In this document: positions 4,339-8,966 of the stretch, one piece after another
How positions within the stretch are numbered: position 1 is the stretch's first letter
Layout: the number at the start of each line of letters is the position of its first letter
Source of the DNA: Desulfovibrio sp.
GTDB lineage: Bacteria > Desulfobacterota > Desulfovibrionia > Desulfovibrionales > Desulfovibrionaceae
Direction of reading: 5' to 3'
Assembly (NCBI GenBank): GCA_003525525.1
Contig: DQED01000398.1
Location: 1-8,966, forward strand
Length of the DNA stretch: 8,966 nt
Notes under the pieces: model-generated
The model's database searches: none
The model's input: only the letters and a program-made list of their open reading frames with translations
Told to the model about the DNA's origin: nothing
Made by a program: the position numbers and the translations under genes

Positions 4339-7086
4339 TCAGTTCGCCGGGGCCGCCGCGGCTGCGGCCTGGGCCTGCTGCAATTCGTTTTCGTAAAGCG
4401 GCACGAGGGACCGGCCTCCGTCCTCGCGCCACCAGATGCGCCCGGCCTTTGCTGCTTCGAGGCGGGCTTGGGCCAGGAGTGTAGTGTTTTTGGAAACCGG
4501 CTGGTTGTTGATGTCCAAGTCGTATGAAAGGCCGATGTCGGAAAATACGGTAAGCTTATTCAGTATCTCTTGGAAGTTGTTGTTGCCAAAACTCAATAGC
4601 TTGACAATATCCGAAATTTCATTTCCATGCTGATAGATTGGAACTTTAACAAGCAACAAGGAGGATGTTGTATCCCAAAGCCACACATCGTCATCTGATA
4701 CAGTAAGGAGGTAGCGACCGTCTTGACTAAGATATATACTATGCGCCCCTCTGTGCCCACGATTGATGTCTCGAGTTCTATTTTTTAATGAATATATCCA
4801 AATATCATTCCCGCGTAGAGCATAAACCAAATCATTACTTGTTGCTATAGCGATCGACGTTACATCCTCTTTTCCGTCAATAAATTTTTCAAGAAACTGG
4901 CCTGTCTCCATATCGAGGATGTTGACGTCCCTTCCGCTCGACCATGCAAATATTTTTTGATCGGGACTGAATGCAAAAATGGGATAGCCTTCGGGGCAAT
5001 CGAACTTGTTGAGTTGTACTCCAGTGCTCATGTTGTAGATTGCTAGGTGCTCGCTCGTGATGGTGACAAGTCTGCTCAATGTATCGTTGGCGAGTAGGCC
5101 ATATCCAACGCTTTTGTAAAATCTTACATCACCCAACGATGCTATTCTGTCTCCGTTGGATATGTTTATGAGAAAAATATTTCCGCCGGCATCATCCCTT
5201 TTTGTGAAACGGGGGAGATGAAAGTCTAAATATTTTTCAGAATTTATTACAGAAATGCCTTTCTGTTTTGTCTGCAAAGAGGAGTCTAGTTTTTGCCAAG
5301 TGCACAATATGTTGTGGCTTGATCCGTATATCGTTTCTGATGGATTTTCGGTAACGGTAAGCGAATTGACTCCAAGCAGTGGACCGGTGAGAGCTCGAAT
5401 GAGTTTCTTGTTGTCGATATCATACTCGCGAATAGTGCCATCGGAGCATCCTGCGAAAATATATTTACCGTTTCCAGAGAAGGCGAGCTCTAGTATTGCG
5501 ATGTTTTTATAAGTCGCGATGGTCGTGCTTTCATAAAGCCGAAGTTCTGTGGAATATATAGTGCCGTCTTCGCAACCAATCGCCAGAAGGGAGTCGTCCT
5601 TGCTGATCGCAAGGGAAGATATTGTGCCATTATACTGAAATTCTCGCACTTTTTTTCTTGTTTGAATGTCCCATGCCTGCACGGTTCTTGTTCCCGGTGT
5701 GGCGACAAAGAGTAGTTTTCCATTATTTGAAAATGCAAGGCGCTTCGCATCGCTGCCGACGCGTAATTGAACAGGTTTGTCCAGATGCCGCATATTCCAG
5801 AGGCATACGATACCTTCATAGCCGCCTGAAGCCAACAATTGACTGTTTGGGCTGAATGCAACGGATAGTACGCCGAATTCTGTTTCCATATTGCCAGCGA
5901 CTCGGGTGTCGTGTCCTTCCAAGCGAGCGACCGGCGAGGCGTCTTCCTCAAGCTTCCAGACGAGAACGCTGCGATCGTCCATGGCCGCAGCAACGTAGCA
6001 CCCATCATGGCTAAAGGCGATTCCGTTGACTCCTGCTGTATATTCGTCTGCTTCAGGAATATGAAATTTTTTGCTTGTCTTGCTGCGTGTGTTGTAAACT
6101 GTAAAATCACCTTGATTTATGAATGATAATTGCAAGGTTCCATCTTTATTTGTATAGAAGCTATTTTGGTAAAAATGTGCAGTGTTTTGGATAGTCGTTT
6201 CTTGCGAGGCATTCTCCAGGGCAAATGCGGCTCCGAATATCGCGCCTGGTCTGTCGGCAAGACTCATGGATTTCTGATAATAGATGGCTGCATCGTTCCA
6301 TCGCCGCTCGTCGCCGGCCAGTTTTGCAAGTCCCAAGTAATTGGAGGCGAGTCGTTCTTTTGCTTCTTGTTCACTCTTTTTCGCCGCCTGCTCCGACGCC
6401 ACCGCCTTGCGCTCGGAAACCCAGGCCCGCCAGGCCAGGCCGGCGAAGAGCGTCATGAGCACGGCCATGACCGCGCCGGCCGCCATCAGGCGGCGCACGC
6501 GGCGTTCCTGCTCGCGCTGCTTGAGATCGTCGAAACTCACGCCAAGGAGGCCGGCCGCCAGTTTGAGCAGGGCGTATTTCCTGCCGTCCTTGCCCGGCCG
6601 GGCGTCGGCGGCGATGGGCTCGCTGCGCTCCTGGCCTGGATTGCCCGCGGCGTCCAGACGGAAGCGCAGGGCCGGGGGGAAACACTCGGCCGCGTCGCCT
6701 TCCGGCTTGTCCGCGGCATTGGGCTCGCCGTCCACGATGAGCGACAGGATCCGGTTTTCCCGGCCCATGGCCTTGAAGGTCTTGATCTCCTCGTTGACCC
6801 AGACGGATCGGGCGGCATGGGGAGAGCAGATGACGATGAGGAAGCGGGAACGGGCCAGGGCGTCGGTGATCTGTGCGCCAAGGCTCGCCGAGGTGGGCAG
6901 TTCCTCGCGGTCCCTGAAGACCGGAAACAGGCGCTTGGGCAGCGCCTGCCCGCCGGGCGCGTGGCCGTGAAGCCGTTTGGGAACCTTGTAGGTCTCGAGG
7001 GCCTTGTGCAGCCAGTCTCCCCACCTCTTGTCGCGGTGGCTGTAGCTGATGAAGGCGAAATACTTGAAATCCGGTTGGTCCGGCAT
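4339..7086 (-). CDS. TIR domain - transmembrane helix - WD40 repeat protein
   Basis: Starting at ATG 7086 (GGGAG about five bases upstream) the product has 915 residues. A GTG at 7137 in the same frame would add 17 residues that do not look conserved. Residues 7-120 or so form a TIR domain: FAFISYSHRD, LFPVFRDREELPTSASLG, and WVNEE (96-100), where E100 aligns with the catalytic glutamate of NAD-consuming TIRs. A single transmembrane helix lies at about 200-219, then a short charged helical linker. About twelve WD40 blades follow (about 280-860), with ends such as VLVWKL, CLWNM, QAWDI, REYDI and WLWDT, enough for two propellers. The C-terminus is Ala/Gln-rich. The TIR half is GC-rich, but roughly 4480-6350, coding the propellers, is AT-rich (37-45% in sampled blocks). 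It heads the operon, 41 bases before the 62-residue gene. Likely role: membrane-tethered sensor with an NADase or cyclase output. Confidence 0.93.
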   Translation of the reverse strand: MPDQPDFKYFAFISYSHRDKRWGDWLHKALETYKVPKRLHGHAPGGQALPKRLFPVFRDREELPTSASLGAQITDALARSRFLIVICSPHAARSVWVNEEIKTFKAMGRENRILSLIVDGEPNAADKPEGDAAECFPPALRFRLDAAGNPGQERSEPIAADARPGKDGRKYALLKLAAGLLGVSFDDLKQREQERRVRRLMAAGAVMAVLMTLFAGLAWRAWVSERKAVASEQAAKKSEQEAKERLASNYLGLAKLAGDERRWNDAAIYYQKSMSLADRPGAIFGAAFALENASQETTIQNTAHFYQNSFYTNKDGTLQLSFINQGDFTVYNTRSKTSKKFHIPEADEYTAGVNGIAFSHDGCYVAAAMDDRSVLVWKLEEDASPVARLEGHDTRVAGNMETEFGVLSVAFSPNSQLLASGGYEGIVCLWNMRHLDKPVQLRVGSDAKRLAFSNNGKLLFVATPGTRTVQAWDIQTRKKVREFQYNGTISSLAISKDDSLLAIGCEDGTIYSTELRLYESTTIATYKNIAILELAFSGNGKYIFAGCSDGTIREYDIDNKKLIRALTGPLLGVNSLTVTENPSETIYGSSHNILCTWQKLDSSLQTKQKGISVINSEKYLDFHLPRFTKRDDAGGNIFLINISNGDRIASLGDVRFYKSVGYGLLANDTLSRLVTITSEHLAIYNMSTGVQLNKFDCPEGYPIFAFSPDQKIFAWSSGRDVNILDMETGQFLEKFIDGKEDVTSIAIATSNDLVYALRGNDIWIYSLKNRTRDINRGHRGAHSIYLSQDGRYLLTVSDDDVWLWDTTSSLLLVKVPIYQHGNEISDIVKLLSFGNNNFQEILNKLTVFSDIGLSYDLDINNQPVSKNTTLLAQARLEAAKAGRIWWREDGGRSLVPLYENELQQAQAAAAAAPAN

Positions 7087-7182
7087 GGCTTCTCCCAACG
7101 CGCCTTCGCGCCACTGCAAAAGCCCTCTTGGCTTCACGCCGTCGTGATGCCGTCACAGCTCCTTAGAAAAAACACGTAGTTA

Positions 7183-7211
7183 GCTATACGGCATGTCTTG
7201 CTCAAAAGCAA
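7183..7211 (-). promoter_or_regulatory. Possible sigma70-type promoter for the TIR operon
   Basis: Read leftward, TTGCTT (7211-7206) and TATAGC (7188-7183) are separated by exactly 17 bases, a standard -35/-10 spacing. They match the consensus at three and four of six positions. The TIR start at 7086 would lie about 90 bases downstream of the expected transcription start. The matches are weak, so this is only the best candidate in the region. Confidence 0.3.
7198..7211. repeat. Inverted repeat TTGCT-CAAA-AGCAA, possible operator
   Basis: A perfect inverted repeat with five-base arms around a four-base centre. It covers the candidate -35 element of the leftward promoter, a position where a dimeric repressor could act. 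Repeats this short also occur by chance. Confidence 0.3.
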
Positions 7212-7335
7212 ATGCAAACACTGGCGCAATACGCAGTGAGCCGTTTGCGTATGCGGCCTCGGTGTTTTGCCGGTCGCCCGCATTCCCGAGGGGCGCGATG
7301 CGGCGATCCGCCATACCTTCGCCCTGGTGGACTAC

Positions 7336-7362
7336 CGGAGTGTGCAGGGGCGGAGTGTGCAG
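7336..7362 (+). repeat. Tandem direct repeat, CGGAGTGTGCAG twice with 15-base period
   Basis: CGGAGTGTGCAG at 7336-7347 recurs exactly at 7351-7362 with GGG between. The copies lie between the two divergent promoters, so they could be paired protein-binding sites. The period is also five codons, giving RSVQG/RSVQP in the coding-like frame described for this stretch. That would instead make them a small coding duplication in a gene remnant. Confidence 0.5.
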
Positions 7363-7416
7363 CCCGGACTCGCGCGCATGCCTGAAAAAGACGGTGGTAA
7401 TTTTAAGAAAAATAAT

Positions 7417-7422
7417 TATACT
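7417..7422 (+). promoter_or_regulatory. Possible -10 element (TATACT) for the RyR-SLOG gene
   Basis: TATACT matches TATAAT at five of six positions and lies in the AT-rich block (7399-7440) about 80 bases upstream of the GTG at 7503. No convincing -35 element is found 15-18 bases upstream, so an activator may be needed or the site may be spurious. Confidence 0.3.
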
Positions 7423-7490
7423 AGGAAATTATATTGAAACGGCATTTGCCTTCGGGAATGCTCCGCATAGGGTGCCCCGCAATGGCGCCG

Positions 7491-7497
7491 TGGAGGG
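7491..7497 (+). promoter_or_regulatory. Ribosome binding site that sets the GTG start of the RyR-SLOG gene
   Basis: TGGAGGG at 7491-7497 is followed by five bases and then GTG at 7503. The other in-frame starts (ATG 7458, 7482 and 7536) have poorer or badly spaced sites, so GTG 7503 is preferred. Confidence 0.6.
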
Positions 7498-7502
7498 ACC
7501 GC

Positions 7503-8966
7503 GTGCCGGAAACGAAACCATACCGACCCGTCGTCATGGACACGGCCGCCAAGCTGCCGCCGGAGTTCGAAAACCTCATCGAATCCCTGGCCAGCAACAT
7601 CCACGACGTCTGGGCCAGCCAGCGCATGCGCGAAGGCTGGACCTACGGCCCACAGCGGGACGACGCCCGCAAGACGCATCCCGACCTCGTGCCCTACGCC
7701 GACCTGCCGGAATCCGAAAAAAGCTACGACCGCAACACCGCGACGGAAACGATCCGACGCATTGTGTCGTTGGGCTACGGCTTCACGAAGATCGAAGACG
7801 GGCGGACGCAATGCCTTTTTCAGGATGGCCCGGAAGCCGTGATCCGGGAATGCACGGCCTTGCGCAAAGCCGGCGAAAGCCTGTCGGCCTATGACAAGAT
7901 CCATGCGGCCCTGGCCGCGTGGCCTGCGGATCCCGGCCTGCGCCGGCTTGCCGCCCTCGTCCTGGCCGACCTCGGCGCGACGGAACGGGCCAACGCCATT
8001 CTGCGCACGCTCCTCAACGAGGGACACCGCGACGCGGAAACCCTGGGCATCCTGGCCAGGACGCACAAGGACCTCGCCCTGGCGGCGGGGGACGCGAAGG
8101 AGCGGAAAAGCCAGCTCACCGAGGCGCTGCGCCTCTATGCGCAGAGTTTTCGGGAGCACAAGGGCTATTACGCCGGCATCAACGCCGCCACGCTTGCCAT
8201 GCTTCTCGGTCAGGCCGACGACGCCGTACGCCTGGCCGGCGCGGTCGATGCGCAGTGCCGTCGCGCCATGGCCGCGACGCCTTCGCCCCACGAGGCCTAT
8301 TACCTCACGGCCACGCTGGGCGAAGCCGCGCTGCTCCTTGGGCATGCCGACGCTGCGGCGCAGTGGTATCATCAGGCGGCGACGCTTGGCCGGGGCAACT
8401 GGAAGGATATCCATTCCACAAAGCGCAACGCGCGCCTGCTGCTGGCCTGCCGCGGCGGCGACGCGTCCGCCGTCGAGGACGCGTTGCGGCTTCCGGCGAC
8501 GGTCCTTTTCTGCGGGCAGCGCCTTGATGCTCCGGGGCGACCGGATGCGCGCTTTCCCGACGACCCCGCCCTGGTCGCGGCCGTGGCCGAGGCCCTCGCC
8601 AGCCGCGCCAAGGCCCTGGACCTCGGGTTCGGCTTCGCCTCCGGGGCCGCCGGCGGGGACATCCTTTTCCTGGAGACCGTCCTGCGCCAGGATGCCGAGG
8701 CGCGCCTCGTCCTGCCCTTCGACAGGGAGCACTTCGTCGCGCAATGCGTGGCCAGGAGCGGTGCGGGCGATTGGACTGCGCGATTCGCGTCCGTCCATGA
8801 CGCCCTGGAACCGCTCGGCCGCGTGGCCTGCGCCTCGGACTGGCCCGTCGGAGGCGGCGAGGACTTCGATTTCGCGCAGCGCTACCTGCTTGGCGCGGCG
8901 CGCCTCAACGCCGCACGGCTCGGTTCGCGGCTCGTGGCGCTGGCCCTGTGGGATGGCCGGCCCGAC
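7503..8966 (+). CDS. RyR - TPR/TRAFs-binding-like - SLOG protein (3' end outside window)
   Basis: The frame runs open from the GTG at 7503 to the last base, giving 488 residues with no stop. Residues about 20-95 are a RyR domain: VWASQRMREGWTYGPQRDD (36-54), HPDLVPYADLPESEKSYDR (59-77) and an ETIRRIVSLGY helix. A helical repeat region follows (about 115-335), including YYAGINAATLAMLLG and TATLGEAALLLG, like the TRAFs-binding/TPR-type region of bacterial conflict proteins. Residues from about 337 (VLFCGQRLD) through GFGFASGAAGGDILFLE and VLPFD resemble a SLOG-type Rossmann domain that binds nucleotide-derived ligands. RyR domains are suspected ligand sensors in bacteria. No transmembrane helix is visible, so an effector domain may lie beyond the window. 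It is divergent from the TIR operon and may share its control region. The antisense strand is also open for long runs here, which is a GC-rich artefact. Confidence 0.9.
   Translation, partial: MPETKPYRPVVMDTAAKLPPEFENLIESLASNIHDVWASQRMREGWTYGPQRDDARKTHPDLVPYADLPESEKSYDRNTATETIRRIVSLGYGFTKIEDGRTQCLFQDGPEAVIRECTALRKAGESLSAYDKIHAALAAWPADPGLRRLAALVLADLGATERANAILRTLLNEGHRDAETLGILARTHKDLALAAGDAKERKSQLTEALRLYAQSFREHKGYYAGINAATLAMLLGQADDAVRLAGAVDAQCRRAMAATPSPHEAYYLTATLGEAALLLGHADAAAQWYHQAATLGRGNWKDIHSTKRNARLLLACRGGDASAVEDALRLPATVLFCGQRLDAPGRPDARFPDDPALVAAVAEALASRAKALDLGFGFASGAAGGDILFLETVLRQDAEARLVLPFDREHFVAQCVARSGAGDWTARFASVHDALEPLGRVACASDWPVGGGEDFDFAQRYLLGAARLNAARLGSRLVALALWDGRPD

Larger units (their letters stand above)
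7240..7438 (+). pseudogene. Possible gene remnant with coding-like base bias
   Basis: The frame starting at 7240 is open to a TGA at 7436-7438. From 7264 to about 7347, 23 of 28 codons end in G or C, and the translation includes IPEGRDAAIRHTFALVDYR, which reads like an ordinary protein segment. There is no good start codon with a ribosome site, and the tail turns AT-rich and lysine/asparagine-rich. It may be the decayed end of a gene, or chance in GC-rich DNA. I cannot name a family. Confidence 0.2.
7087..7502. other. Divergent intergenic region between TIR operon and RyR-SLOG gene
   Basis: This stretch of about 415 bases separates the two divergent starts and should hold both promoters. From left to right it contains: the possible TIR leader (GTG 7137); a GTGA-N5-TCAC inverted repeat (7144-7156); a possible leftward promoter (7183-7211) overlapping a TTGCT/AGCAA inverted repeat; a GC-rich stretch (about 7261-7380) with coding-like third-base bias in the frame open from 7240; a 12-base direct repeat (7336-7362); and an AT-rich block (7399-7440) just before the rightward gene. 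I see no tRNA or other RNA gene. Confidence 0.6.

Noticed and set aside
1863..4396. Three long overlapping plus-strand frames (1863-2867, 2860-3756, 3479-4396)
   Set aside because: All are antisense to the E1, JAMM and E2 genes, whose catalytic motifs are intact on the minus strand.
5490..6110. A 206-codon minus-strand frame within the WD40 region
   Set aside because: It is a shifted frame of the WD40-coding sequence, whose repeat pattern continues without interruption in the main frame.
6371..7156. GTG at 7156 just after AAGGAG, opening a 261-codon minus-strand frame over the TIR start
   Set aside because: Only two bases separate the ribosome site from the GTG, the product is Arg-rich, and it is out of frame with the TIR domain.
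7144..7156. GTGA-N5-TCAC as a CRP/FNR-type site
   Set aside because: The spacer is five bases, not six, and the outer bases do not match, so it is listed only as part of the intergenic description.
6130..7179. A 349-codon plus-strand frame opposite the TIR domain
   Set aside because: It is antisense to a well-supported TIR domain and its translation shows no domain.
7416..8798. A 460-codon open frame on the minus strand
   Set aside because: It lies wholly antisense to the RyR-TPR-SLOG gene, whose domains are clear. Its translation is rich in R, G and A with no family signal, which is typical of GC-rich shadow frames.

Overview
The window is about 9 kb of mostly GC-rich bacterial DNA. Hand counts of sample 60-base blocks give about 68-77% GC in most genes. 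Codon style and gene content would fit a GC-rich proteobacterium such as a Desulfovibrio relative, but no marker gene fixes the taxon and I hold that guess loosely. Every gene I can place belongs to, or sits with, families linked to bacterial defence and conflict. It looks like part of a defence island.

Layout. Positions 1-401 (+) hold the C-terminal end of a membrane protein that looks like a SLATT-type two-helix effector. It converges, across 40 bases, on a compact leftward unit of eight genes (7086 down to 442). In transcription order these are: a TIR-transmembrane-WD40 protein (7086-4339); a 62-residue protein ending in glycine (4297-4109); an E2-like ubiquitin-conjugating protein (4105-3701); a JAMM/JAB isopeptidase (3729-2851); a ThiF/E1-like adenylyltransferase (2861-2031); and three small four-helix membrane proteins (2047-1535, 1538-981, 984-442). 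After the first gene the spacing is 41 bases, then 3 bases, and then each start lies inside or overlaps the preceding gene. Beyond a divergent intergenic region of about 415 bases, a RyR-TPR-SLOG protein runs right from about 7503 and is cut by the window edge.

How it may work. E1, E2 and JAMM form a minimal ubiquitin-like ligation and removal cassette. The 62-residue protein is the best candidate modifier. TIR domains of this kind usually consume NAD+ or make ADP-ribose-type messengers. SLOG domains are known or predicted sensors of nucleotide-derived ligands, RyR domains are suspected ones, and SLATT domains are predicted membrane effectors. The idea that one locus joins a TIR/WD40 sensor, a ubiquitin-like cassette and three membrane proteins is inference from gene order. 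It is the main discovery candidate here.

Two details stand out. The candidate modifier and all three membrane proteins share a short pattern (hydrophobic-x-I-x-x-[D/S]-G-x-[I/V]) in soluble segments. The E1 keeps its ATP and zinc motifs but has no cysteine in the loop where ThiF/MoeB-type enzymes usually carry one.
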